Shown: in pieces, positions 37,227 through 47,032 of the stretch
Layout: each line of letters begins with the position of its first letter
Numbering within the stretch: position 1 is the stretch's first letter
Origin: Cereibacter ovatus
Lineage (GTDB): Bacteria > Pseudomonadota > Alphaproteobacteria > Rhodobacterales > Rhodobacteraceae
Direction of reading: 5' to 3'
NCBI RefSeq assembly: GCF_900207575.1
Contig: NZ_OAOQ01000004.1
Coordinates: 62,001-126,000 of the forward strand
DNA: 64,000 nt
The notes under the pieces: model-generated
Database searches by the model: none
What the model was told of the DNA's origin: nothing
The model's input: only the letters and a program-made list of their open reading frames with translations
Translations under genes and position numbers: made by a program

Positions 37227-38204
37227 CTACTGGCTGTCCGAGATCCGGCGGATCAGATCCTCGCCATATTGCCGGGCATAGCCCTCATAGGCGGGCGCCA
37301 GCGCCTCGCGGAAGGCCGCGCGCTGCTCGGGTGTCAGGGTGCCGATCTGCATCCCTTCGGCTTTCAGCGTGTCGACGCCGCTTTGTTCTACATCATCGAC
37401 AAAGGCCCGCATCGCCTTGGCCCCCGCGACCGCCCCCTTGCGGAAAGCGTCCTGATCCTCGGGCGACAGGCCGTCCCAGAACGGTTTGGACACCAGAAGC
37501 ACGGCCGGCGAATAGACATGCCCCGACAGCGTCAGATGGGTCTGCACTTCCGACAGATGGGCCGAAGTAATGACCGAAAGCGGGTTTTCCTGCCCGTCGA
37601 TGGTCCCCTGTTCCAGCGCGCCGATCACCTCGGGCCAGGCCATCGGCGTGGGGGCGGCGCCCAGCGTCTGGAAGGCGGTGATATGGACAGGATTTTCCAT
37701 CGTGCGGATTTTCAGCCCCTTCAGATCGGCCGGCGCCGCGATGGCCGTGCGGTTGTTGGTGATGTGGCGGAAGCCCTGCTCGCCCCAGGCCAGCGCCACC
37801 AGACCCGCATCCTCGAACTTCGCCAGGATTTCCTGCCCGATCGGGCCATCCAGCACGCTGCGCGCATGGTCGAAATCCCGGAACAGGAAGGGGATGTCGA
37901 ACACGCCGGTTTCAGGCACGAAATTGGCCAGCGTCCCCGACGAGACGATGGTCGCCTCGACCGTGCCGAGTTGCAGGCCCTCGATCACCTCACGCTCGCC
38001 GCCCAGCCCGGACGAGGGGAAGCTGCGGAAGGCATAGGCGCCGCCGGTGGCCGCCTCGACCGCTTCCTGCCAGGCCCGCGCGCCCGCACCGTAATGCGAG
38101 GTATCGGCCAGCGCATAGCCAAGTTTCACCTCGGTCTCGGCCTTGGCCACACCGGCAAAAAGGGCGGCGCAGACCAGAAGACCTGCCGGTTTGAATACTG
38201 TCAT
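37227..38204 (-). CDS. dctP: TRAP transporter substrate-binding protein (DctP)
   Basis: This 325-residue periplasmic protein has a signal peptide (LFAGVAKA). LKGLKIRTMENPVHITAFQTLGA holds the conserved carboxylate-binding arginine (in KIRT), and AWPEVIGALEQGTIDGQENPL is the second signature. Both fit the DctP/TeaA group for C4-dicarboxylates or sugar acids. AGGAGG lies five bases before the ATG, a very strong ribosome site. It is divergent from the metal ATPase. Confidence 0.93.
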   Translation of the reverse strand: MTVFKPAGLLVCAALFAGVAKAETEVKLGYALADTSHYGAGARAWQEAVEAATGGAYAFRSFPSSGLGGEREVIEGLQLGTVEATIVSSGTLANFVPETGVFDIPFLFRDFDHARSVLDGPIGQEILAKFEDAGLVALAWGEQGFRHITNNRTAIAAPADLKGLKIRTMENPVHITAFQTLGAAPTPMAWPEVIGALEQGTIDGQENPLSVITSAHLSEVQTHLTLSGHVYSPAVLLVSKPFWDGLSPEDQDAFRKGAVAGAKAMRAFVDDVEQSGVDTLKAEGMQIGTLTPEQRAAFREALAPAYEGYARQYGEDLIRRISDSQ

Positions 38205-38518
38205 GGTGCCTCCTGCGGATCGGCGCCGGCTGCGGCGCGTGGCCAAGTGGTAACACATGCCGAAGGGAAAACAACGCCATGCGGCAACGCGGGCCAAGGC
38301 CCGGGCCGCGGATCGCGCAGACCTTGGCCACCCGGCAGGCCCCGAAGGCCCGCGCCCTTTCGGCCGCATCTGCGGGCATCGCCCGCGCCTGAATGCCGCG
38401 CAACAAGGCATCCGCCGGGGCAACTTGACGCGCCCCGCCGGATGCGAGTCGTTCGCGCGCGACAGGCTGCGGTCGATGCGGCATGTCCTAGGAAAATCAC
38501 AGACAGACGGACGGACGG
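38205..38518. other. Divergent intergenic region, dctP / metal ATPase
   Basis: This 314-base region must carry promoters for both the TRAP operon (minus) and the ATPase gene (plus). I find no convincing small gene. At its right end the sequence CAGACAGACGGACGGACGG (38500-38518) is a tetranucleotide repeat that runs right up to the ATPase start and overlaps its ribosome-binding region. A clear regulator box was not seen. Confidence 0.5.
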
Positions 38519-40420
38519 ATGAGCGAAGAACGGCTGCGCGAGCTTCTGACAGGGCTGACGCTGATGGCGATGGTGGTGGCGGGCGTGGTGCATTTCGCCC
38601 TGCCGTCAACCCCATGGGCCCCGGTCGGGGCCGCGGCGCTACTGGTGGTGTTCGGCACCGGCGGCGTGCCCGCCGCGATCCGCGCGCTGACAACGCTGTG
38701 GCAGGAACGGGAACTCGACATCGACCTGTTGATGGTCATTGCGGCGCTGGCGGCGGCAGCGGTCGGTGCGGCGCTTGAAGGGGCGGTGCTGCTGACGCTG
38801 TTCAGCCTCTCGACCACGCTGGAACAGCGCGCGATGGGCCGCGCCCGCCGCGCGATCGAGGCGCTGATGGAACTGCGCCCCGACCGAACGTTGCGCCGCA
38901 CCGCCACCGGCACCGAGGAGGTCGCAGTCGCCGATCTTCGCCCCGGCGACGTGGTGGTGCTGCGCCCCGGCGCACGGGTTCCGGTGGACGGCGTTGTGGT
39001 CGAGGGCGAAGGCCAGATCGACGAATCCACCATCACCGGCGAATCCGTTCCGGTGGAAAAAGCCCGCGGCGCGCAGGTATTCGAGGCGACGGTGAACCTC
39101 CATGGCGTGCTGGAAGTCGAAGTCCGCCGTCCGCTCGCCGAAAGCACCGTGGCGCGGATGATCCAGCTTGTGACCGAAGCGCAGGCCGCCCGCGCACCCT
39201 CGGAACGGTTCAGCGCATGGTTCGGGCAACGCTATACGGTGGCGGTTCTCGCCGGGTCGGTGCTGGCCCTTCTGGCGTTCCTCTGGATGGGGCGGGCATG
39301 GGATGACGCCCTTTACCGCGCCGCCACCCTGCTGGTCGCCGCCAGCCCCTGCGCCATCGTGATCTCGGTCCCGGCGGCAATCCTGTCGGCGCTGTCCGCC
39401 TCGGCGCGCGGCGGCGTGCTGTTCAAGGGCGGCGCAGCGCTGGAAACGCTGGCCAAAGTCCGCAGCTTTGCCTTCGACAAGACCGGAACCCTGACCACGG
39501 GCCGGCAGGAAATGGTCGAGATCGTCTGCGAAGGCGAACCGGACGACTTCCTCGCCCGCCTCGCCGGCCTTGAGGCGCACTCCGAGCACCCCATCGCCGA
39601 CGCCATCCGCCGCGCAGCCGAGGCACGCGGCCTGACACCGGCCCCCGTGCGCGAGGCCCGCGCCGTGCCGGGCGAAGGCATGGTCGGCGTCGACGATCAG
39701 GGCATGATCTGGGCCGGCAACGCCCGCCTTGCCGCGCGAATGGGTGCCCGTAGCGGCCCGGTGGACCACCCCGACCAGATCGCAGCCCTGCATCAGGGCG
39801 CACAGACGATGGTGCTTCTGGGCCGCGGCGCCCGGCTGATCGGCGCAATCACCGTGGCCGACCGCCCGCGCGACAGCGCCGGCCCGGGAATCGAAGCCCT
39901 GCGCCGCGCCGGGATCGCCCGGATCGAGATGCTGACCGGCGACCGCCGCGCCGTGGCCGAACGGATCGGCACAGACCTCGGCATCCACCCCGACGAGATC
40001 CACGCCGAACTTCTGCCGCAGGACAAGGTGCGTATCGTGGCCGATCTGGCCGCAAGATCGCGCGTGGCCTTCGTGGGCGACGGCGTGAACGACGCCGCCG
40101 CCCTCGCCCGCGCCGACGTCGGCATCGCCATGGGCGCCGCCGGCTCCGAGGTGGCCCTGCAAGCCGCCGATGTGGCACTGCTGTCCGAAGACATCACCCG
40201 CCTCGCCGCCGCCCACCGCCTCGCCCGCAGAACCGCACGGATCATCCGCCAGAACCTGATCTTCGCGATGGGGGCGATGGTGACGCTGGTCACCGCAGGC
40301 CTGTTCTTCGACCTTCCGCTGCCTCTCGCCGTGATCGGACACGAGGGTGGAACGGTCCTCGTGGTGCTGAACGGCCTCCGCCTTCTCACCGACCCGATCC
40401 GCCGACGCAGCCCCGCCTGA
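38519..40420 (+). CDS. P1B-4-type metal-transporting ATPase
   Basis: This 633-residue P-type ATPase lacks any N-terminal metal-binding domain and has six membrane helices. TGES (actuator), SPC in the fourth helix (about residue 276), the phosphorylation motif DKTGT (about Asp320), GDGVNDAAAL and, in the last helix, HEGGTVLVVLNGLRLL (about 607) are present. SPC with HEGGT defines the P1B-4 subgroup, whose members export Co2+, Fe2+ or Zn2+ (CtpD/CoaT/Nia type). The metal is not fixed by sequence. No metal-sensing repressor gene is adjacent. The start region contains a tetranucleotide repeat. Confidence 0.9.
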   Translation: MSEERLRELLTGLTLMAMVVAGVVHFALPSTPWAPVGAAALLVVFGTGGVPAAIRALTTLWQERELDIDLLMVIAALAAAAVGAALEGAVLLTLFSLSTTLEQRAMGRARRAIEALMELRPDRTLRRTATGTEEVAVADLRPGDVVVLRPGARVPVDGVVVEGEGQIDESTITGESVPVEKARGAQVFEATVNLHGVLEVEVRRPLAESTVARMIQLVTEAQAARAPSERFSAWFGQRYTVAVLAGSVLALLAFLWMGRAWDDALYRAATLLVAASPCAIVISVPAAILSALSASARGGVLFKGGAALETLAKVRSFAFDKTGTLTTGRQEMVEIVCEGEPDDFLARLAGLEAHSEHPIADAIRRAAEARGLTPAPVREARAVPGEGMVGVDDQGMIWAGNARLAARMGARSGPVDHPDQIAALHQGAQTMVLLGRGARLIGAITVADRPRDSAGPGIEALRRAGIARIEMLTGDRRAVAERIGTDLGIHPDEIHAELLPQDKVRIVADLAARSRVAFVGDGVNDAAALARADVGIAMGAAGSEVALQAADVALLSEDITRLAAAHRLARRTARIIRQNLIFAMGAMVTLVTAGLFFDLPLPLAVIGHEGGTVLVVLNGLRLLTDPIRRRSPA

Positions 40421-40425
40421 CCGCG

Positions 40426-40475
40426 CTTTCATTCTGGCCGAAATATCCCGGGGTCCGGGGCAGCGCCCCGGGGCC
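40426..40475. repeat. Dispersed stem-loop repeat, copy 2
   Basis: CTTTCATTCTGGC and AAATATCCCGGGG match the copy at 28259, followed by CCGGGGC-AGC-GCCCCGG (40455-40471). Arm bases differ from copy 1 but remain paired. It starts six bases after the ATPase stop. Confidence 0.85.
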
Positions 40476-40493
40476 TGCCACAGGCGCCGCGGG

Positions 40494-40529
40494 AAAAGAA
40501 ACCCCCCGGCCACGCGCAGGGCCGGGGGG
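40494..40529 (-). terminator. Rho-independent terminator of the carboxynorspermidine operon
   Basis: On the minus strand CCCCCCGGCC pairs with GGCCGGGGGG around an eight-base loop, followed by TTTCTTTT. It lies about 40 bases downstream of the carboxynorspermidine synthase stop. This is a classic intrinsic terminator. Confidence 0.88.
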
Positions 40530-40571
40530 CAGGTCCATCAAACAGACATGGCCCGATCAGAATTCCCCCGA

Positions 40572-41810
40572 TCAGAACTCCAATGCGCGATCACCGTCGG
40601 CATCCCTGATCCGGCTGGGCAGGCCCATCCGGTTCAGCAGACCCAGGAACGGCCTCGGGTCCAGCTCCTCGACGTTCACCATCTTCTTCACATCCCAGGT
40701 GCCGTTCGCCACCAGAATCGCCGCCGCCACCGGCGGCACGCCCGCGGTGTAGCTGATCCCCTGGGATCCCACCTCGGCATAGGCTTCGGCATGGTCGGCG
40801 ACGTTGTAGATGAAGACCTCGACCGGTTCGCCGTTCGTGGTGCCCTTGACGATATCGCCGATGCAGGTCTTGCCGGTATAGTCCGGCGCCAGCGATGACG
40901 GATCGGGCAGAACCGCCTTCACCACCTTCAGCGGCACCACCTCTTGCCCCTCGGCGGTCGTCACCGGCTTTTCACTCAGCAGGCCAAGGTTCTTCAGCAC
41001 CGTGAAGACATTGATATAGTGATCGGAAAAGCCCATCCAGAACCGGACATCCGCCTGCGGATAGGTCGCAGACAGCGAATGAACCTCGTCATGGCCGGTC
41101 ATATAGGCTTTCTGACGGCCCACCACCGGCAGGTCGAACTCTTGCCCGACCTCGAACATCCGGTTCGCCTGCCAGGCGCCGTTCTGCCAGGACCAGACAG
41201 TGCCGGTGAACTCGCGGAAGTTGATCTCGGGATCGAAATTGGTCGAGAACCAGCGCCCGTGGCTGCCCGCGTTGATGTCGACGATATCGATCGATTCGAT
41301 ATTTTCCACATAGGCGTCGGCGGCCAGACGCGCATAGGCGTTCACCACGCCGGGATCGAATCCCACGCCCAGAATCGCCGTGACCCCGGCCGCCGCGCAG
41401 CGGTCGCGGCGCTGCCATTCATAGTTGCCATACCACGGCGGGGTCTCGCAGATCTTCTTCGGATCTTCGTGAATCGCGGTGTCCATATAGGCCACGCCGG
41501 TTTCGATGCAGGCTTCCAGCACCGGCATGTTCACGAAGGCAGAGCCGACATTGATCACGATTCCCGTCCTGGTCTGCCGGATCAGCGCGGCCACGGCGGC
41601 GCTGTCCATCGCATCGACGGCATGGGCCGCGAACACGCCCGGCACCTTCATCGCGCCCTTCTCGTGAACCGACGCGATGATCGCCTGACATTTCGAGACG
41701 GTGCGCGAGGCGATATGCAGGTCGCCCAGCACATCGTTGTTCTGCGCGCATTTGTGCGCCACCACCTGCGCGACGCCACCGGCACCGATGATCAACACGT
41801 TCTTCTTCAC
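40572..41810 (-). CDS. Carboxynorspermidine synthase (saccharopine dehydrogenase family)
   Basis: This 412-residue NAD(P)-dependent protein has VLIIGAGGVAQVVAHKCAQ at the start and long saccharopine-dehydrogenase-type domains (AILGVGFDPGVVNAYARLA; NAGSHGRWFSTNFDPEINFREF). It condenses aspartate semialdehyde with putrescine or diaminopropane to carboxy(nor)spermidine. The decarboxylase gene lies upstream on the same strand with a 56-base gap, completing the alternative spermidine route. The last codons are duplicated: TTC TGA reappears in frame 15 bases later, so a second stop backs up the first. Confidence 0.9.
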   Translation of the reverse strand: MKKNVLIIGAGGVAQVVAHKCAQNNDVLGDLHIASRTVSKCQAIIASVHEKGAMKVPGVFAAHAVDAMDSAAVAALIRQTRTGIVINVGSAFVNMPVLEACIETGVAYMDTAIHEDPKKICETPPWYGNYEWQRRDRCAAAGVTAILGVGFDPGVVNAYARLAADAYVENIESIDIVDINAGSHGRWFSTNFDPEINFREFTGTVWSWQNGAWQANRMFEVGQEFDLPVVGRQKAYMTGHDEVHSLSATYPQADVRFWMGFSDHYINVFTVLKNLGLLSEKPVTTAEGQEVVPLKVVKAVLPDPSSLAPDYTGKTCIGDIVKGTTNGEPVEVFIYNVADHAEAYAEVGSQGISYTAGVPPVAAAILVANGTWDVKKMVNVEELDPRPFLGLLNRMGLPSRIRDADGDRALEF

Positions 41811-41866
41811 TTCGAACCGTCTCCTTCAAGGCCAAATCCGGGCAAGGACAGAGGGAAGCGCCTCGT

Positions 41867-42964
41867 TCAGCCGAGGCTGGAGGCATAATCGGCATAGCCG
41901 AATTCGCGCGCGACGCGCAGCGATCCATCGGGGTCACGCAGGACGATGCCGGGCATCTTGACCCCGTTGAACCAGTTCTTCTTCACCATCGTGTAGCCCG
42001 CGGCATCCACGACAGACAGACGATCCCCGACCTTCAACGGTTCCTTGAATCGGAACTCGCCGAAGATGTCGCCGGCAAGGCAGGACTTGCCGCAGATCAT
42101 GTAGGAATGATCGCCCGTATCGGGTTCGATCTTCGCGGACTGGCGGTAGATCAGCAGGTCCAGCATATGCGCCTCGACCGACGAATCGACGATGGCCAGC
42201 TTCTTGCCGTTGTCCAGCAGGTCCAGCACCGTCACCTCAAGCGTGGCGCTGCGGGTGATCGCGGCCTCGCCCGGTTCCAGATAGACCTGCACGCCCATCC
42301 GCTGCGCGAAATCCTTCAGCCGCGCCGCCAGCTTTTCCACCGGATAGCCGTCGCCGGTGAAATGGATGCCGCCACCAAGGCTGACCCAGTCCAGCCGGCG
42401 CAGAATCGCGCCGAACCGGCCCTCGATCTCGGCCAGTTGCCGGTTGAACAGGTCGAAATCGGCGTTTTCACAGTTGTAGTGGATCATCACGCCCGAAATG
42501 TCGGGCAGGACGGACTCGATCTTCTCGGCGCTCCACTCGCCCAGCCGGCTGAAGGGGCGCGCGGGATCGGCCAGATCGAACCCCGAGGTCGAGATGCCCG
42601 GATTCAGCCGCAGCCCGCGGGCGATGCCGCCGGTGCGGTCCTTGAACCGCTGCAACTGACCGATCGAGTTGAAGATAATCTTGTCGGCATAGCTTACCGC
42701 CTCGTCGATCTCGTGATCGGGCCAGGCGACGGAATAGGCGTGGGTTTCCTTGCCGAACTTCTCACGCCCCAGCCGCAGCTCATACAGCGAGGACGAGGTG
42801 GTGCCGTCCATGTGATCGCGCATGAAATCGAAGGCGGGCCATGTGGCAAAGCATTTCAAGGCCAGCAGCGCCTTGGCGCCCGAAGCCGCACGCAGGCGGT
42901 CGATGATCGCCATGTTCCGCCCAAGCGAAGCCGAATCGATCAGGTAGAACGGCGTCTGGATCAT
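41867..42964 (-). CDS. nspC: Carboxynorspermidine decarboxylase
   Basis: This 365-residue PLP enzyme is of the alanine-racemase fold group. TPFYLIDSASLGRNM, then ALLALKCFATWPAF with the PLP lysine (about Lys43), SLGGGIHF and LEPGEAA (phosphate and active-site residues) match NspC. It decarboxylates carboxy(nor)spermidine to the polyamine. The ATG at 42964 is chosen because upstream residues are unlike the family. It is first in the two-gene operon. Confidence 0.92.
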   Translation of the reverse strand: MIQTPFYLIDSASLGRNMAIIDRLRAASGAKALLALKCFATWPAFDFMRDHMDGTTSSSLYELRLGREKFGKETHAYSVAWPDHEIDEAVSYADKIIFNSIGQLQRFKDRTGGIARGLRLNPGISTSGFDLADPARPFSRLGEWSAEKIESVLPDISGVMIHYNCENADFDLFNRQLAEIEGRFGAILRRLDWVSLGGGIHFTGDGYPVEKLAARLKDFAQRMGVQVYLEPGEAAITRSATLEVTVLDLLDNGKKLAIVDSSVEAHMLDLLIYRQSAKIEPDTGDHSYMICGKSCLAGDIFGEFRFKEPLKVGDRLSVVDAAGYTMVKKNWFNGVKMPGIVLRDPDGSLRVAREFGYADYASSLG

Positions 42965-43117
42965 GCGAACCCCCCGGGCACGAGAAGGAAAGACGGGGGC
43001 GTATAGGGCCACCCCCCCCCTGATGCAAGCCTTTTGCGGCAGGCGCATGACAACCGCACCGCGGGGGCCGGTATGACGGCAATCCGCGCGACAGAAAGGG
43101 GCGGGCGCCTCGCCCGA

Positions 43118-43837
43118 TCAGACCATGCGGATCGTGTCCTTGCCCACCGCCAGCATGTAGCCGCGCCGGGCGATGGTCTTGACCAGCAGTTCGCTGACCA
43201 TCTGGTTGCCCAGCGCATCGCGCAACCGCTTGACGCGGGTGGCGCCGGCGGCCTCGTCGCAGTCGGCCACGTTCTTGCCCGAGATCACCGCCTCAAGCTG
43301 TGCGCCGCTCAGCACGTCGTCATCCATCCGCGCCTCGGCCAGAACCGACAGCGTCTCGATCGCGGCTTCGGTCAGGGTGAATTCCATGTCGTTGATATAG
43401 ACCGACCGGCTTTCGCGGCTGATCATCAACGACGAGACCTGAATCCCCGACCGCTGGATCGCCGACATCCGCCGGTTCAGCGCGATGATCGTCACCAGCA
43501 GCACCAGTGCCGCCACCAGAAGCGAGGTCGAGAACACCAGCAGCACGAAGATCACCATCCGGTAGCTGGCCAACACCTCGGAAAAGGTGGTGCCGGACTG
43601 GGCAAGGATCTCAAGCAGGCGGATCTCGGGGCCGGATCGCAACTGGTCGACCTCGACGAACAGGCGTTCGACCCGTTCGTTGAAGGCGTCGGCATCGGGC
43701 AGGTTCAGAAACAGGAACACCGCCGCGCCCAGCAGGATCAGCACGATGGCAGCGATCCCGCCCGCCACCACCCGGTTTCCGGCGCGCAACGAGTCAGTAG
43801 CGGAGGAAGTATCGGCCGGCACTGGCTTTCCTTTCAT
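43118..43837 (-). CDS. Two-helix membrane protein with C-terminal OmpR-type winged helix
   Basis: This 239-residue protein has helix 1 at about 23-46 and helix 2 at about 94-120, with an acidic loop of about 47 residues between them. Residues about 146-234 look like a Trans_reg_C winged helix: YINDMEFTLTEAAIETLSVLAEA, then TRVKRLRDALG and VKTIARRGYMLAV, the wing motif of OmpR/ToxR. ToxR and CadC carry this domain before the membrane helix; here it comes after. The start at 43837 follows GAGGGG by five bases and overlaps the previous gene by 44 bases. The topology (loop outside, both ends inside) is inferred. Confidence 0.72.
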   Translation of the reverse strand: MKGKPVPADTSSATDSLRAGNRVVAGGIAAIVLILLGAAVFLFLNLPDADAFNERVERLFVEVDQLRSGPEIRLLEILAQSGTTFSEVLASYRMVIFVLLVFSTSLLVAALVLLVTIIALNRRMSAIQRSGIQVSSLMISRESRSVYINDMEFTLTEAAIETLSVLAEARMDDDVLSGAQLEAVISGKNVADCDEAAGATRVKRLRDALGNQMVSELLVKTIARRGYMLAVGKDTIRMV

Positions 43838-44096
43838 CCAGCCCCTCGGGCCCGAAGGTCGACAGAACATTCAGCAGCGTCCAACCGCCCGCAGCCAGCC
43901 GGGGCGCCAGTTCGCGTGCGGCGGCGCGGGTGTTGCAGGGATTGTCGGACACCTCGGCCACGCCATAGTGAAGCCGCAGGGGGTGGTCCTGCTTGGCCTT
44001 GTAATCGGCGAAACAGGCGGCCCCGGCCGGTGCGGCCAGCCCGCCCGAAATCGCCATCGCCAAGGCCAGCACAACCGGCAGGGCGGATGAGATCAT
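43794..44096 (-). CDS. Small secreted protein of unknown function
   Basis: This 100-residue protein has a signal peptide ending about residue 27 (LAAPAGAACF). The mature part holds two cysteines (about 28 and 54) that could pair, and ends in SAGRYFLRY. I do not recognise a characterised family. Its 3' end overlaps the membrane winged-helix gene by 44 bases in another frame, which makes co-translation and a functional link plausible, for example as a periplasmic partner of that protein's loop. Confidence 0.7.
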   Translation of the reverse strand: MISSALPVVLALAMAISGGLAAPAGAACFADYKAKQDHPLRLHYGVAEVSDNPCNTRAAARELAPRLAAGGWTLLNVLSTFGPEGLDERKASAGRYFLRY

Positions 44097-44280
44097 GGAA
44101 CTGCTCCGGTTTTCATCCGTTCGATCATGGGCAGACCGGGCCGGATAATCAATGACACGGCGGAAGCTTGCCGGTGGTTATCGCCTATCAACCGGCTGAT
44201 ATTGCGCCGCCAGCCGTGGCGTGGCCATGGTCGGGACAAGCCGTCCGGCACGATGCAGGGCGAGCAACAAGGAAGCAGAC

Positions 44281-44733
44281 ATGACCGCTTTCAGACGCAT
44301 CAGCGCAGGCCTTGCCGCAGTCGCCGTGGCGCTGGGGCTTGCCATAGGCGCCACCCCGGCGCAGGCCGATTCCAACGATGTCGCCAAGGCCGTCGCGGGC
44401 ATCGCGGCGCTGGCCATCATCGCAGACCAGATCGACCGCAACCGCGAACCCGACCAGTCCCGGCGGGTCTGGAATACGCAAGACACCTACCGCCCGCAGG
44501 TCTATCGCAGCCCGCAGGCCAACGGCCGCTGGGATCCGCCGCCGCAGCATGTCTGGCGCGACCGCGACGGGCGCATCCACAACCCGGGCAACTGGCGCGA
44601 CGACCGCTACCGGCACGACCGCCGCCCCGCGCGGGCCCAGCGCGAACTGCCGCGCGAATGCCTTGTGCGGGCGCGCGACGGCCGCGTGGCCTACGACGCG
44701 CGCTGCCTGAGGCGCCACGGCTTCCGCTACTGA
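44281..44733 (+). CDS. Arginine-rich exported protein of unknown function
   Basis: This 150-residue protein has a signal peptide (LGLAIGATPAQA) and a mature region rich in Arg, Asp and aromatic residues (PPPQHVWRDRDGRIHNP), ending with two cysteines and RHGFRY. AAGGAAG lies a few bases before the ATG at 44281, which decides the start against a longer frame. No known family is recognised. It is divergent from the small secreted protein and ends about 120 bases before rnhB. Confidence 0.68.
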   Translation: MTAFRRISAGLAAVAVALGLAIGATPAQADSNDVAKAVAGIAALAIIADQIDRNREPDQSRRVWNTQDTYRPQVYRSPQANGRWDPPPQHVWRDRDGRIHNPGNWRDDRYRHDRRPARAQRELPRECLVRARDGRVAYDARCLRRHGFRY

Positions 44734-44850
44734 CCGCGTTCCGGGCGCATCCCCCTGCGCCCGCCCCCCGGTGGCGGAAGGCAAAATCAGCCTCCGCCAC
44801 CGCGGCACGGGGCTTTCGCGCCTCGGCGCCGGGCGGTATCACTTTGGCCC

Positions 44851-45490
44851 ATGGCCCCCCTTTCCCCCCCCGACTTCAGCTTCGAATCCGCCGCCCTTGC
44901 GCAGGGCTTCATCCGCATCGCCGGCGTGGACGAGGTCGGCCGCGGCCCGCTGGCCGGCCCTGTGACCGCCGCCGCCGTGCGGCTGGACCCCACCCGCATT
45001 CCCGCCGGTCTGAACGACAGCAAGAAGCTGACCGCCCACCGACGCGAGGCGCTGGCGGCCGAGATCATGGCACTGGCCGAGGTGTCGATCGCCCATGCCT
45101 CGGTCGAGGAAATCGACCGGCTGAACATCCTTCAGGCCAGCCATCTGGCGATGTCCCGCGCGCTGGCGGGGCTGCCCGTCCCGCCCGATCTGGCGCTGAT
45201 CGACGGCAACCGGCTTCCCAAGGGGCTGCCGCATCCGGCGCAGGCCATCGTCAAGGGCGATGCGCGCTGCCTGTCGATCGCCGCGGCCTCGATCGTGGCC
45301 AAGGTGGCGCGCGACCGCATCATGGTGGATTTGGCGCAACAGCATCCCGGATACGGCTGGGCGCGCAATGCAGGTTACGGCACGCCGGATCACCTTCGGG
45401 CGCTTCTAGATCTTGGCCCGACCCCTCACCATAGGCGTTCGTTCAAGCCCATCCACAATATCTTGTATCAAGAGGCAACCGTAACCCCTT

Positions 45491-45492
<2 letters not shown>
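44851..45492 (+). CDS. rnhB: Ribonuclease HII
   Basis: This 213-residue enzyme removes RNA from RNA/DNA hybrids and single ribonucleotides from [22 protein letters not shown] contains the acidic residues Asp27-Glu28, [13 protein letters not shown] has the third aspartate, and [12 protein letters not shown] carries the conserved basic block. The stop codon overlaps the first of three GANTC sites that lead to ccrM. The rnhB-ccrM order is common in alphaproteobacteria. Confidence 0.95.
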
Positions 45493-46699
<1,207 letters not shown>

Positions 46700-46758
46700 C
46701 CTTCACGAAACATCCCGTTCCGCCTGTGCCGTTGGTCGCTTTGCCACGGCACCACTTC

Positions 46759-46788
46759 CCTCGCCGTGCCCGCACGGCGAGGTTTTTT
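46759..46788 (+). terminator. Intrinsic terminator of ccrM
   Basis: CCTCGCCGTG (46759-46768) pairs perfectly with CACGGCGAGG (46773-46782) around a CCCG loop and is followed by six T. It lies 60 bases after the ccrM stop. This is the clearest Rho-independent terminator in the window. Confidence 0.95.
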
Positions 46789-47032
46789 CGCTTCCGGGCC
46801 CACACCCGCGGCTGGCGGCCCGCACTGGCGGCCCGCATCTGGGGCCTTGCCGCCCGGCGCGCGCGCCCTCGTAGACCCTTCTTGCAACGCGCCGTGCCCC
46901 CCGCGCGCGCCATGTGTGGGGGGGCATCGGGGGCCGTCACCATCTGGATCGGCGTGATTTCGCCTTGGCCCCCGCGCGTCGTGTGGGGACCATCGGGGGC
47001 CCTGCCGGATCTCTCCGGCAAGGCCGGTCATG
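46789..47032. other. GC-rich spacer between ccrM and alkB
   Basis: Beyond the ccrM terminator, the spacer contains no credible gene. Two imperfect copies of a G-rich block (ending CATCGGGGGCC, near 46923-46936 and 46989-47001) are spaced about 65 bases apart. TGCCGGA-TCTC-TCCGGCA (47003-47020) is a hairpin just past the alkB stop, without a T run. Confidence 0.55.
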
